64,000 bases of DNA from Actinomadura rudentiformis. Its GTDB lineage: Bacteria > Actinomycetota > Actinomycetes > Streptosporangiales > Streptosporangiaceae. Of the stretch, positions 1-8,219 are shown piece after piece; positions within the stretch are counted from its first letter, which is position 1; the number at the start of each line of letters is the position of its first letter. Both the position numbers and the translations under genes were made by a program. Where the stretch lies: contig NZ_WBMT01000035.1 of the NCBI RefSeq assembly GCF_008923185.1, positions 45,540-109,539 of the forward strand, in the 5' to 3' direction. The notes below the pieces were generated by a model. It did not search any database, was not told where the DNA came from, and worked only from the letters and a program-made list of their open reading frames with translations.

Positions 1-1654
1 CGTCCGGTGTGGCGAACCGGTCGAGGAACGGCCGCGGCGTCCCGGGATGATCTTCGCTGGGGCACGGCCAGAAGACCCCGCCCTCCGCCTCGATGCGCTC
101 GTAGGTGATGCCGGAGTAGTCGGCCAGCCCGCCCGCGCTCGCCGCGCGCAGCTCGTCGAACACCTCGGCGGGCTCGCAGCTCCACTTGCCCGGCGCGTCC
201 AGCCGGTCGGCGAGCGCGGCGATGATCTCCAGATCGGACCGGACCCCGTCCGGCGGCCGCACGGCCTGGCGGCGGCGGAGCACCCGCCCTTCCAGATTGG
301 TCATCGTGCCGGACTCCTCGGCCCACTGCGCGGTGGGCAGCACGATGTCGGCCCGCTGGGCGGTCTCCGAGAGCACGAAGTCGGCCGCGACCAGCAGGTC
401 CAGGGAGTCGAGACGCTCCTCCACGGCGGTGGCGCGGGGTGCGGACACCACCGGGTTGGAGCCGAAGAGCAACATCGCCTTCGGCCCGCCGTCGGTGCCC
501 AGCGCCGACAGCAGTTCGTAGGCCGAACGCCCGGGACCCGGCAGGGTCTCCGGGTCCACGCCCCAGACACCCGCGACGTGCTCGCGCGCCGCCGGATCGT
601 CGATCTTGCGGTACCCGGGCAGCTGGTCGGCCTTCTGGCCGTGCTCACGGCCGCCCTGGCCGTTGCCCTGCCCGGTGAGGCACCCGTAGCCGGAGCCCTC
701 CCGGCCAGGCAGGCCGAGCGCCAGTGCCAGGTTGATGAACGCGGTCACCATGTCGGTGCCGCGGGCGTGCTGCTCGGCGCCGCGAGCGGTGAGGATCAGG
801 GACCTCCCGCCCCGGGCCAGCAGGCGCACCGTCTCACGCATGTACGGCACCGGCACTCCGGTGATGCGTTCCACCCGGTCGGGCCAGTAGCCGTTCACCA
901 CCGTCCGCACGGCCTCGAACCCGTTGGTCCTGGCCGCGATGTACTCCTCGTCCACCAGTCCCTCGGTGAGCGCCAGGTGCAGGAGCCCGTTGGCCAGGGC
1001 CAGGTCGGTGCCGGGTGTCGGCTGAAGGTGCAGGCCGGCCTGGCGTGCCGTGGCGGTACGCCGCGGATCGACCACGATCAGCGCGCCGCCGCGGTCCTGC
1101 ATCTCGGTCAGGTGGCGCATGAAGGGCGGCATGGTCTCGGCGACGTTGCCGCCCACGACGAGGATCGTGTCGGCCTGGCCGAGGTCGGTGATCGGTCCCG
1201 GCAGGCCGCGGTCCATGCCGAACGCCCGGTTGGTCGCCGCGGCGGCCGACGACATGCAGAACCGGCCGTTGTAGTCGATCTGCGAGGTGCCCAGCGCGAT
1301 CCGGGCGAACTTGCCGAGCTGGTAGGCCTTCTCGTTGGTCAGGCCGCCCCCGCCGAAGACCGCGATCGCGTCCTTGCCGTACGCCGCCTGCAACCGCCCG
1401 GTCTCGGCGGCGATCCGGTCGAGGGCCTCGTCCCAGCTGCACGGCTCCAGCGGCGCGCCGCGCCGCGCACGCATCAGCGGGGTGGTCAGCCGGTCCGGGA
1501 CCGTCAGCATCTCCGCCGACGTCCAGCCCTTCTGGCAGAGGCCCCCTCGGTTGGCGGGCACGTCCTCGCGGGGTGTGACCCGGACGGGGCTGCCACCCAG
1601 GGTCATGCCACACTGCAGGGCGCAGTAGGGACAGTGCGTCGGGGTCTCGGTCAT
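1..1654 (-). CDS. Assimilatory-type nitrate reductase, molybdopterin oxidoreductase (3' end cut by window edge)
   Basis: A molybdopterin oxidoreductase, most likely the cytoplasmic catalytic subunit that reduces nitrate to nitrite. The frame is open to the left edge, so about 551 N-terminal residues are present and the C-terminus is missing. The N-terminus carries the Fe4S4 ligands Cys8, Cys11, Cys15 and Cys40 (motif CPYCALQC, then GGLC), followed by molybdopterin-binding regions such as FGGGGLTNEKAYQLGKF and LVVGGNVAETMPP. No Tat signal is visible, which fits an assimilatory rather than periplasmic enzyme. The start is the ATG at 1654. The nitrate transporter gene lies nearby at 2902, supporting nitrate over formate as substrate; formate dehydrogenase is the main alternative. 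The upstream region holds a candidate GlnR box. Confidence 0.85.
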   Translation of the reverse strand, partial: MTETPTHCPYCALQCGMTLGGSPVRVTPREDVPANRGGLCQKGWTSAEMLTVPDRLTTPLMRARRGAPLEPCSWDEALDRIAAETGRLQAAYGKDAIAVFGGGGLTNEKAYQLGKFARIALGTSQIDYNGRFCMSSAAAATNRAFGMDRGLPGPITDLGQADTILVVGGNVAETMPPFMRHLTEMQDRGGALIVVDPRRTATARQAGLHLQPTPGTDLALANGLLHLALTEGLVDEEYIAARTNGFEAVRTVVNGYWPDRVERITGVPVPYMRETVRLLARGGRSLILTARGAEQHARGTDMVTAFINLALALGLPGREGSGYGCLTGQGNGQGGREHGQKADQLPGYRKIDDPAAREHVAGVWGVDPETLPGPGRSAYELLSALGTDGGPKAMLLFGSNPVVSAPRATAVEERLDSLDLLVAADFVLSETAQRADIVLPTAQWAEESGTMTNLEGRVLRRRQAVRPPDGVRSDLEIIAALADRLDAPGKWSCEPAEVFDELRAASAGGLADYSGITYERIEAEGGVFWPCPSEDHPGTPRPFLDRFATPD

Positions 1655-1676
1655 GTCCCGAGAGTGTTCGGGAGGC

Positions 1677-1714
1677 ATTTCACGGTTGCGTCCCGCTTGT
1701 GACCCTGATGTTAA
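1677..1714 (-). promoter_or_regulatory. Candidate GlnR-like nitrogen-regulation box upstream of the nitrate reductase
   Basis: Read on the minus strand, four 5-mers occur at exact 11-bp steps: TTAAC, GTCAC, GACGC, GAAAT. This resembles the actinobacterial GlnR layout GTnAC-n6-GAAAC repeated twice. The outer two boxes fit well and the inner two poorly. It lies 23-60 bp upstream of the nitrate reductase start, where nitrogen control is expected. The rest of the 285-bp gap to the NUDIX gene shows nothing else I can name. Confidence 0.3.
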
Positions 1715-1939
1715 ATGCCGCTCACGCGCTTCCGTTCTCCAAGGTCAGACTGGTAGGACGGAGCCGTGGTCCAGGGCGATCACGTGTCGAGCGTTGTCGG
1801 CCGCCACCAGGGCCCATTCGTCGCCGCCCGGGCGCATCCCGAACGGATTCGCGGTACCCCTCCGATCTCGCGTACGGAAGTGGTCCCGGTGTCCGGTCGC
1901 GCCCCGCGCGGCCCCGGCCGGGACGCCTAACCTCGGACT

Positions 1940-2440
1940 ATGCCCGACCTTGCTTACTATGCCTCACTGCCGCGCACCCGCGGCGCCGCCGCGGCCCTCC
2001 TGCTCGACGACCTCGGGCGGGTCCTGCTGGTGAAGCCCACCTACAAGGAGGGCTGGTTCCTGCCCGGCGGGGTCATCGAGGAGGGCGAATCACCCCTGAC
2101 CGCCTGCGTGCGGGAGTGCCGGGAGGAGCTCGGCTTCGTGCCCCGCCTGGACGGGCTGGTCTGCGTCGACTGGGGATCCCCCCGCGGCGGCGTGGACGCG
2201 GTGAACGTGTTCGTCTTCGCCGGTGTGGTCACGGCCGAGCAGGCCGCGGCGATCCGGCTGCCGGCCGACGAGCTGTCCGACCACGTCCTGGTGGCCGTCG
2301 AGAAGATCCCCGAGCTCGCCCCGCCGCACATCGCCCGCCGCATGGAGCCCAGCCTGCGCGGCCTCGCCGAGCGCCGGGCGGTCTACCTGGAGGACGGCCG
2401 GGAGCCCTCCTTCGTCGCCCTGGGTGACCGCGAAGGATAG
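1940..2440 (+). CDS. NUDIX hydrolase
   Basis: A 166-residue NUDIX-fold pyrophosphohydrolase. The full NUDIX box is present at about residues 46-68: GGVIEEGESPLTACVREC followed by REELGF, matching G-x5-E-x7-R-E-x2-E-E-x-G-[hydrophobic]. The substrate cannot be told from sequence; the family cleaves nucleoside diphosphates linked to another moiety. It starts at an ATG at 1940 with only a weak Shine-Dalgarno, and is divergent from the nitrate reductase gene. No link to nitrate metabolism is evident. Confidence 0.85.
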   Translation: MPDLAYYASLPRTRGAAAALLLDDLGRVLLVKPTYKEGWFLPGGVIEEGESPLTACVRECREELGFVPRLDGLVCVDWGSPRGGVDAVNVFVFAGVVTAEQAAAIRLPADELSDHVLVAVEKIPELAPPHIARRMEPSLRGLAERRAVYLEDGREPSFVALGDREG

Positions 2441-2505
2441 AACCCGCGTCAGGCTGGGTAGATCGCGTACGGAAACGACCGGTGGAGAAACGGGGGGGAC
2501 CGGCG

Positions 2506-2748
2506 ATGGCAGCCTGTGAGGTCTGCGGCAACGACTACGCGATGAGCTTCGAGGTGCACGCGCAGGGGGCGGTGCACACCTTCGACTCGTTCGAGTGCGC
2601 GATCACCCGGATGGCGCCGATCTGCGAGCACTGTGAGTGCCGGATCCTCGGCCATGGCGTGGAGGTCGACCGGCGCTGGTACTGCTCGGCGCACTGCGCC
2701 CGCAGCGCCGACCCGCGCCGGGCCGAAGCGCTCGTCGATCACGTGTGA
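2506..2748 (+). CDS. Small cysteine-rich zinc-binding (metallothionein-like) protein
   Basis: An 80-residue protein with several Cys/His ligand pairs: CEVC near the N-terminus, then FDSFEC, ICEHCEC and WYCSAHC. The pattern suggests one or two structural zinc sites, like small proteins annotated as prokaryotic metallothionein or zinc ribbon; function is unknown. I prefer the ATG at 2506 to the in-frame GTG at 2482, because a strong G-rich Shine-Dalgarno (GGGGGGGA) sits 6-7 bases before it. It lies between the NUDIX gene and narK on the same strand. Confidence 0.7.
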   Translation: MAACEVCGNDYAMSFEVHAQGAVHTFDSFECAITRMAPICEHCECRILGHGVEVDRRWYCSAHCARSADPRRAEALVDHV

Positions 2749-2901
2749 CCTGCGCTGACCAGGACGACCGGCCCTGCGCGGCCTCACATCACGCGCCGGG
2801 CGCCGTGCAGCAGAGTTATCACTGCTGCATTAAACGAAACACATCGACGAAACTCGCGACTTCTAGCGTCGGCTACGCAAAGCGACCGACGAGGAGTCCC
2901 G

Positions 2902-4284
2902 ATGACCGTCACGACCGAAGTCACACAGCAAGGCCGCGGGCGGCCGCTGACCCGGCTCAAGGGTCACTGGATCGACGACTGGCGTCCCGAGGAGCCGGAG
3001 TTCTGGGCCAACGGCGGCGCCAAGGTCGCCCGCCGCAACCTGATCTTCTCGATCTTCTCCGAGCACATCGGGTTCTCAGTGTGGACGCTGTGGTCCGTGC
3101 TGGTGTTGTTCCTGGGTCCGGCCTACGGCATCGACCCGGCCGGGAAGTTCACGCTCACCGCCGTTCCGGCGCTGTTCGGCGCGGTGCTGCGGATCCCCTA
3201 CACGTTCGCCGTCGCCAAGTTCGGCGGGCGCAACTGGACGATCTTCAGCGCGGCGCTGCTGCTGGTGCCCTCGGTGCTGGCCGCGTTCCTCATCGAGCCG
3301 GGCGTCTCGTACTCCACGCTGCTGATCCTCGCGGCGATCGCCGGCGTCGGCGGCGGCAACTTCGCCTCGTCGATGGCCAACATCAACGCCTTCTACCCGC
3401 AGCGCCTCAAGGGCTGGGCGCTCGGCATCAACGCCGGCGGCGGCAACCTCGGCGTCGCCGCGGTGCAGCTGGTCGGCCTGCTCGTGCTGGCCACCGCGGG
3501 CAAGGACCACCCGGGCCTGGTGGCCGGGATCTACATCCCGCTCATCGTGCTGGCCACGCTCGGCTCGGCGCTCTTCATGGACAACCTGTCACACGCCCGC
3601 AACGACAAGCGCGGGATGCGCGACGTGAGCAGGGACCCGCACACCTGGATCATGTCCGTGCTCTACATCGGCACGTTCGGCTCGTTCATCGGCTTCGGCT
3701 TCGCGTTCGGCCAGGTGCTGCAGGTGCAGTTCAAGGACGACTTCCCGACGCCGATCGACGCCGCCTACCTGACCTTCCTCGGGCCGCTGCTCGGTTCGCT
3801 GATCCGCCCCTTCGGCGGCGCGCTCGCCGACAAGCTGGGCGGCGCGAGAGTGACCTTCTGGAACTTCGTCGCGATGGCGGCCGCCGCGTCCGTGGTCCTG
3901 GTCGCCTCGCAGCAGAAGTCGCTGGCGCTGTTCCTCACCGGCTTCATCCTGCTGTTCGTGTTCAGCGGGCTCGGGAACGGCTCGACCTACAAGATGATCC
4001 CGGCGATCTTCCGGGCGAAGGCGGAGCTGGGTGTCGCCAACGGCGGCGACCCGGGCGCGGCCGAGGTCGAGTCCCGCAGGCTCGCGGCCGCCCTGATCGG
4101 GATCGCGGGAGCGGTCGGCGCGTTCGGCGGCGTGCTGGTCAACGTGGCCTTCCGGCAGTCGTTCCTCACCTACAAGACCGGGGACGGCGCCTACATCGCC
4201 TTCATCGCCTTCTACGCGCTGTGCTTCGCGCTGACTTACCTGGTCTACATCCGCACGCACAGCCGGAAGCTGGTCGGAGTCTGA
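2902..4284 (+). CDS. narK: Nitrate/nitrite transporter, NNP family of the MFS
   Basis: A 460-residue, 12-helix major facilitator of the nitrate/nitrite porter family, which moves nitrate into (or nitrite out of) the cell. Two glycine-rich nitrate signatures are visible: GVGGGNFASSMANINAFYP with the following LGINAGGGNLGVA, and FSGLGNGSTYKMIPAIFR in the second half. The N-terminus before the first helix is about 50 residues, typical of actinobacterial NarK. Start ATG 2902 follows GAGGAG. It probably supplies the nitrate reductase encoded at 1-1654. The stop codon lies in an 18-bp tandem repeat (4279-4314), giving a second in-frame TGA 18 bp later. Confidence 0.93.
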   Translation: MTVTTEVTQQGRGRPLTRLKGHWIDDWRPEEPEFWANGGAKVARRNLIFSIFSEHIGFSVWTLWSVLVLFLGPAYGIDPAGKFTLTAVPALFGAVLRIPYTFAVAKFGGRNWTIFSAALLLVPSVLAAFLIEPGVSYSTLLILAAIAGVGGGNFASSMANINAFYPQRLKGWALGINAGGGNLGVAAVQLVGLLVLATAGKDHPGLVAGIYIPLIVLATLGSALFMDNLSHARNDKRGMRDVSRDPHTWIMSVLYIGTFGSFIGFGFAFGQVLQVQFKDDFPTPIDAAYLTFLGPLLGSLIRPFGGALADKLGGARVTFWNFVAMAAAASVVLVASQQKSLALFLTGFILLFVFSGLGNGSTYKMIPAIFRAKAELGVANGGDPGAAEVESRRLAAALIGIAGAVGAFGGVLVNVAFRQSFLTYKTGDGAYIAFIAFYALCFALTYLVYIRTHSRKLVGV

Positions 4285-4320
4285 TCCCGGGCACGGGTCT
4301 GATCCCAGGCACGGTCTGAA
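4279..4320 (+). repeat. 18-bp tandem repeat spanning the narK stop codon
   Basis: Two copies of an 18-bp unit (4279-4296 and 4297-4314, one mismatch) plus a partial third. Each begins GTCTGATCCC and carries the TGA stop. As the unit is a multiple of three, the second stop is in the narK frame. Confidence 0.8.
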
Positions 4321-4342
4321 CTCGAACGACAGCGTGATCCGG

Positions 4343-5044
4343 TCAAGCGCGCCGGCCGCGCACCCGGCGACGTCCGGGCGCGGCCGGCGCGCCGCGCGTC
4401 GCGGGGCCGGACACCGGGGTCTCCTCCAACGGCCAGCCCGGTGACCGGCCCGATGAGCGCAGCACCGCCTCCCAGGCGTCCCCCGGGGCCAGCGGCAGGT
4501 GCGGGACGCCCCAGTGCCACGCCGACACGAGCAGCTCGGGGTCGCGCGGCCGGTAGTCGGTCCCGATCGCCCTGGCGAGATCCCAGGCGTGCAGGTGCCA
4601 TTCCACGCAGGCGGCGCCCGCGTGGTCGCCCACGGTGTACTTGGTGCCGCGATAGATCAGATGGGTGCGGTCCCACATGTCCGGCATGAGGTCGGCGTAG
4701 GCGCCGGCCGACACCGTGAACGCCATGATGCGCGACGGCCCGGGCTCGGGGGGCAGGACCGCGAGCTCGGTCGCGTTCTGCCGGGCCTGCTGGCGGATCA
4801 GGACCGCGGAGGCCGCGTCCTGGGCGAACAGCTTGGCCAGCCGGCTGTCCGGCGAGTCCTGGAGGTACTCCAGGAAGTTCTCCGCGACGCAGCGGAGGTG
4901 ACCGGCCAGGTCGGCGGCCAGCCACTCCGTGCACGGGGTCGGCACGCTCCAGTCGCCGACCCCGGCCGCCAGCGACCGGATCGCCTGCACTCCGTCCTGG
5001 TAGGACTCGAGTACGCGATGCCGATCAGGCGGCGTGCGCTCCAC
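4343..5044 (-). CDS. Maleylpyruvate isomerase family mycothiol-dependent enzyme (MDMPI/DinB-like)
   Basis: A 233-residue DinB-fold protein. The N-terminal region (CTEWLAADLAGHLRCVAEN) has the family's first metal-ligand histidine, and CVEWHLHAWDLARAIG carries the later Glu/His ligands of the divalent-metal site. Family members use mycothiol as cofactor or are of unknown function; the substrate here cannot be named. I chose GTG 5044 because GGGGGGAAG lies 4 bases upstream; the alternative GTG at 5071 lies before that Shine-Dalgarno. The C-terminus is Arg/Pro-rich. It is convergent with narK. Confidence 0.7.
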   Translation of the reverse strand: MERTPPDRHRVLESYQDGVQAIRSLAAGVGDWSVPTPCTEWLAADLAGHLRCVAENFLEYLQDSPDSRLAKLFAQDAASAVLIRQQARQNATELAVLPPEPGPSRIMAFTVSAGAYADLMPDMWDRTHLIYRGTKYTVGDHAGAACVEWHLHAWDLARAIGTDYRPRDPELLVSAWHWGVPHLPLAPGDAWEAVLRSSGRSPGWPLEETPVSGPATRGAPAAPGRRRVRGRRA

Positions 5045-5247
5045 GTGACTTCCCCCCGGCGTTACGAGCACCGTGACGTTCGTGCGGCCCTGACGCCGGG
5101 CGCTCCTGCCACGCCGGCACGGTCCACCCCCGGCGGCCGACGCGGAAAGCCCCCCGGCGATCCCCGAGAAGGTAGATTCTCAGAACTCGGCGGCCGGTGC
5201 CACTCGGTGCGGATGCTGTGTCGCGAGGCCGCGACCCCGGCCGGCCG

Positions 5248-5661
5248 TCAGACGATGGTCGCGGGCCGGACGCGGAAGGCCATCCGGTGCTGCTCGCGCG
5301 CGGTCCGCAGGCGGTCCACCTCGCCGGTCAACGGCGTGACGGCCGGGCGCGCCTTGGCCTTGCGGCGGGCGATCTCGGCGGCACGCCTGGTCTTGGCGTC
5401 CGCCGACTCCGGGACATAGGTCTTGGTCCCGGCGGCCACCCTCTCGGCGGCCTCGGCGGCCAGCAGCACCTCGGTCAGGGCCTTGTCGAAGGCGATGGCG
5501 AGCTCGTGCAGCTCGGCGTCGCGCCCCTCGGTCTCGGCGGCGCGCAGCGCCTTCTCCGCCTCGGCGGCCTCGGCCAGCCGGTCCTTGTAGGTGTCCGCGA
5601 GCCGCTGGTCGGCCTCGTACATCTCCATGACTTCCTTGTTCACACGGCGGCCCAGCGGCAT
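5248..5661 (-). CDS. Conserved hypothetical charged helical protein
   Basis: A 137-residue protein of unknown function. It starts at ATG 5661 with AGGAG 8 bases upstream. It is very rich in Ala, Glu, Arg and Lys and is predicted almost wholly helical (for example AEAAEAEKALRAAETEGRD), consistent with a coiled coil; there is no signal peptide or membrane helix. The C-terminal third is basic. It is transcribed divergently from the tetR gene at 5782, with 120 bp between them. Confidence 0.6.
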   Translation of the reverse strand: MPLGRRVNKEVMEMYEADQRLADTYKDRLAEAAEAEKALRAAETEGRDAELHELAIAFDKALTEVLLAAEAAERVAAGTKTYVPESADAKTRRAAEIARRKAKARPAVTPLTGEVDRLRTAREQHRMAFRVRPATIV

Positions 5662-5781
5662 GGGGTGGCTCCTTCGAATCCCGGCTTTCCAGATCCAGCT
5701 TCGGGTAAGCGTACGCCCAGGCCCCGGCGTGTCGTGGCGCAGGACGCCCAACTCGCGCCCTTTACGCAGTAAGGTCGGGCC

Positions 5782-6348
5782 ATGGTCCGACAGCCAGCGA
5801 TCAACGCCCAGAACCGCGCGCCCCTCAGCATCGAGCGCATCATCGAGGCCGCACTCCAGATCGTGGACGGCCAGGGGCTCGGCCGCCTCACGATGCGGCG
5901 CCTCGGCGACGCCCTGGAGGTGGAGGCGATGGCGATCTACCACCACCTCCCCCGCGGCAAGGAACAGCTCCTGGACGGACTCGTCGCCCACGTCGCCATC
6001 GCCCCGGCCGAGACGCGGGGTGCGGCGGGCTGGCGCGAGGCCCTGCGCGACTGGGCCCGCGGCTACCGGGCCCGGCTGCTCGATCACGCCGGGGTGCTGC
6101 CCCTGCTGGTCACTCGCCGCAACCCGGCGGCCCTCGCCACCACGACCGCCTCGCTCCAGGAGGTGCTGCGGCTGGGCGCGATCCCCGAAGCGGCGGCCGC
6201 CGTCGCCGCGCACACCCTGCTCGGGTACGTCATCGGCCACGCGGCACTGGAGGCGCGCGGCACACCGGACGGCGCCGGCGAGACGGTGGACTGGGACGCC
6301 CGGTTCAACGGCGGCCTCGACCTGGTCCTGGCCGCCATCAACCCCTAA
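5782..6348 (+). CDS. TetR/AcrR family transcriptional regulator
   Basis: A 188-residue repressor. The N-terminal helix-turn-helix spans about residues 15-60 (SIERIIEAALQIVD, then LTMRRLGDALEVEAMAIYHH). The C-terminal half resembles the TetR_C tetracycline-repressor-like ligand domain. The ligand is unknown. A short palindrome TTACGCAGTAA at 5762-5772 lies 9 bp before the start and could be an autoregulatory operator, but it is weak. The target could be the divergent gene at 5248. Confidence 0.85.
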   Translation: MVRQPAINAQNRAPLSIERIIEAALQIVDGQGLGRLTMRRLGDALEVEAMAIYHHLPRGKEQLLDGLVAHVAIAPAETRGAAGWREALRDWARGYRARLLDHAGVLPLLVTRRNPAALATTTASLQEVLRLGAIPEAAAAVAAHTLLGYVIGHAALEARGTPDGAGETVDWDARFNGGLDLVLAAINP

Positions 6349-6729
6349 CGCGCTCACCCTCCACGAGGATCAGGGAGCGAGCAGCCGGTGGCCCGTGCAT
6401 CTGGCCACAACAGGTCCGGTCCGGCGGGAACTCCACCTCGCGCCCCAGCCGCTCGCGGGCCGACGCCGGGACGACGCGAGGCCGGGCCGCGAATCAGGGT
6501 GAACCGTTTGTCCAGCGGACGGCGTGTCGTTCTTCACCCGTAATCGATCAAGGGGAACATAATGAGTGGCACCTCAGGGTGAGGCGGGTCACAGCCATCC
6601 GGTACCCCAGTACCAAAGCACAACCGTCCCAACGGGCTATGGCCGCGACAATGCGAACCGCATCACACTGGAGGACGTCATAAGGACGACATGCAAACCG
6701 CACCGAAGCTGAAGACCGGAGGCACGCCG
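6349..6729. other. Intergenic stretch with no recognisable gene
   Basis: About 380 bp between the tetR gene and the DUF5999 gene. Base composition is lower in GC near the right half (around 6535-6690), as expected for a promoter of the DUF5999 gene. I see no convincing ORF, RNA or clear promoter hexamers; short frames on the minus strand here lack a ribosome site and coding bias. Confidence 0.4.
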
Positions 6730-6933
6730 ATGTGCCCGCACCAGCCACCATGTCCCTCGCCTGACGGACCGAACCGCGACGCCGCCCGCACGATCGTGCA
6801 CCACCCCGAGCAGGGGTGGAGCCTGCTGTGCAACGGCGTCGTGCTCTTCGAGGACACCGGTGAGCTGCTGCCCGACGGGGAAGTCATCGCACCGCACCGG
6901 CCGACGGACCTGATCGCTCCGTCCGCCGCCTGA
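6730..6933 (+). CDS. DUF5999 family small protein
   Basis: A 67-residue protein that I recognise as the actinobacterial DUF5999 family: it begins MCPHQPPCPSPDGPNRDAA and contains the hallmark HHPEQGWSLLCNGVVLFED and GELLPDG segments. Function is unknown; Cys2, His4 and Cys8 could bind metal. Start ATG 6730 has GGAGG 7 bases upstream, better than the in-frame ATG at 6691. A hairpin terminator follows at 7101-7125. It appears monocistronic. Confidence 0.8.
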   Translation: MCPHQPPCPSPDGPNRDAARTIVHHPEQGWSLLCNGVVLFEDTGELLPDGEVIAPHRPTDLIAPSAA

Positions 6934-7100
6934 CCTGTCCCACACGGGGGACTAGTCCAAACGGGTGATCATCCTCGGGGGCAAGCTCACCTGCCCGAGC
7001 CTCTGGGCCGACCCGCGGCCCAGAGGAGCACGAACCTCCAACCGCACGACCCCTCCATCTCCAAGACCCTCCATCGCCAAGACCCACAGCACCACAGCGG

Positions 7101-7125
7101 CGCCCGCTCCGAGCGGGCGTCTTTT
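7101..7125 (+). terminator. Rho-independent-type terminator after the DUF5999 gene
   Basis: A perfect 8-bp stem, CGCCCGCT / AGCGGGCG, with a 3-base loop followed by TCTTTT. It lies 170 bp after the DUF5999 stop and just past the 3' end of the convergent hydrolase gene. Confidence 0.65.
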
Positions 7126-7133
7126 GCTGCCGG

Positions 7134-7751
7134 TCAGCGCGTGCCGCTCCAGCGGCGCAGCCACGGCTCCACGGCGGCGCCCACCGCGGCCGGATCCTTC
7201 GTGAGGTCGTGCCGCTCGCCGGCCAGCACGACGACCTCCGCGGCGTCCGCCGGATCGGGGACGCCGAACGGGTCGCGGTCGCCGTTCACGACGACGACCT
7301 CGACCCCCGCCGAGCGCAGCTCGTCCGCTCGCGACCGCTCCGGGTTGCGCGGCGGGTGCAGCGGGAAGGCCAGCGCGACGACCCCGGCGGCGTCCGCGGC
7401 CCGGGCGGTCCGGCACGCCACCCGTGCCCCGTTGCTGCGCCCGCCCTGGACGAGCGGCACGGCGCCGTGGCGGTCCCGCAGCAGCTTGATGACCTCCAGC
7501 CAGGCCTCGTCCTGCTTCACCGCGGGCCCGGGCGCGCGGCGGCCCGCCAGCCTGAACGGCTGCATCACGCGCGCGACGGCGCCGCCGAGGGCGAGCGCGA
7601 CGTCCCGGACGGCCAGCAGATCGGGCGCCTCCACTCCCCCGTTCGACCCGTGCGTCAGCACCAGCAGGAACGAAGGGTCGTCCACCTCGTCCAGGGTGAC
7701 CTGCGCCGGGCCGTGGGCCGTGTCGATCCGCACGTGACCAACCGTAGCCAC
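7134..7751 (-). CDS. Alpha/beta hydrolase (KANL3/Tex30-type dienelactone hydrolase-like)
   Basis: A 205-residue cytoplasmic alpha/beta hydrolase. The nucleophile elbow is VQGGRSNGAR (G-x-S-x-G at GRSNG), the catalytic acid is probably in VNGDRDPFG, and the histidine in GERHDL. It has an early LTHGSNGG oxyanion region typical of the KANL3/Tex30-like family. Substrate unknown. GTG 7751 is used, but GTG 7733 is equally possible; neither has a clear ribosome site, so the message may be leaderless. It is divergent from the gene at 7779, only 27 bp away. Confidence 0.75.
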   Translation of the reverse strand: MATVGHVRIDTAHGPAQVTLDEVDDPSFLLVLTHGSNGGVEAPDLLAVRDVALALGGAVARVMQPFRLAGRRAPGPAVKQDEAWLEVIKLLRDRHGAVPLVQGGRSNGARVACRTARAADAAGVVALAFPLHPPRNPERSRADELRSAGVEVVVVNGDRDPFGVPDPADAAEVVVLAGERHDLTKDPAAVGAAVEPWLRRWSGTR

Positions 7752-7778
7752 TGGGGATCGGTGCGGCAGACTGGCGCC

Positions 7779-8204
7779 ATGGTAAAGATGACGGAAAGTG
7801 AATGGCGGGAATTCGTATCAGAGGGGACACGGACCGGGAAGATCGGGCTGACCCGCAAGGACGGCAGCCCTCACGTGACCCCCATCTGGTTCGTCCTGGA
7901 CGGCCCAGACCTGGTGTTCAACACAGGCAAGGAAAGCCTCAAGGGGCGCATCCTCCGGCGTGAGCCCCGGGTGGTGATCTGCGTGGACGACCAGGAGCCG
8001 CCGTTCTCGTTCGTCCTCATCAAGGGAGAGGCCACGCTGTCGGAGGACCTGGACGAGATGCTCACCTGGGCGACGGCCATCGGCGGCCGCTACATGGGTG
8101 AGGACCGGGGCAAGGAGTTCGGCGAGCGCAACGCGGTGCCCGGCGAGTACCTCGTGCGGGTGCGGATCGACCAGGTCGTCGCCGAACGTGACGTCGCGAG
8201 CTGA
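7779..8204 (+). CDS. PPOX-class F420-dependent oxidoreductase (FDOR-like)
   Basis: A 141-residue split beta-barrel flavin/deazaflavin-binding protein. The sequence TGKIGLTRKDGSPHVTPIWF followed by DLVFNTGKESLKGRILRR is typical of the PPOX-class F420-dependent family, where the Lys/Arg residues contact the cofactor phosphate. Substrate unknown. The start is ATG 7779; the longer upstream frame is a shadow of the divergent hydrolase gene. F420 dependence is a family-level inference. Confidence 0.78.
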   Translation: MVKMTESEWREFVSEGTRTGKIGLTRKDGSPHVTPIWFVLDGPDLVFNTGKESLKGRILRREPRVVICVDDQEPPFSFVLIKGEATLSEDLDEMLTWATAIGGRYMGEDRGKEFGERNAVPGEYLVRVRIDQVVAERDVAS

Positions 8205-8219
8205 ACCCTCCCGGATCCC

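Noticed and set aside
47..1702. Long plus-strand frame opposite the nitrate reductase gene
   Set aside because: Antisense shadow of a high-GC gene; composition is repetitive His/Arg/Gly/Pro and no motifs. The minus strand encodes clear Fe-S and molybdopterin motifs.
5762..5772. TTACGCAGTAA palindrome as a TetR operator
   Set aside because: Too short and too close to the start codon to be confident; kept only as a remark in the gene entry.
6548..6751. Minus-strand 67-residue ORF in the gap before the DUF5999 gene
   Set aside because: No ribosome site, overlaps the DUF5999 start and shows no coding composition.
7655..7858. Small minus-strand frame overlapping the F420-type gene
   Set aside because: Overlaps two well-supported divergent genes, no ribosome site, composition of a shadow frame.
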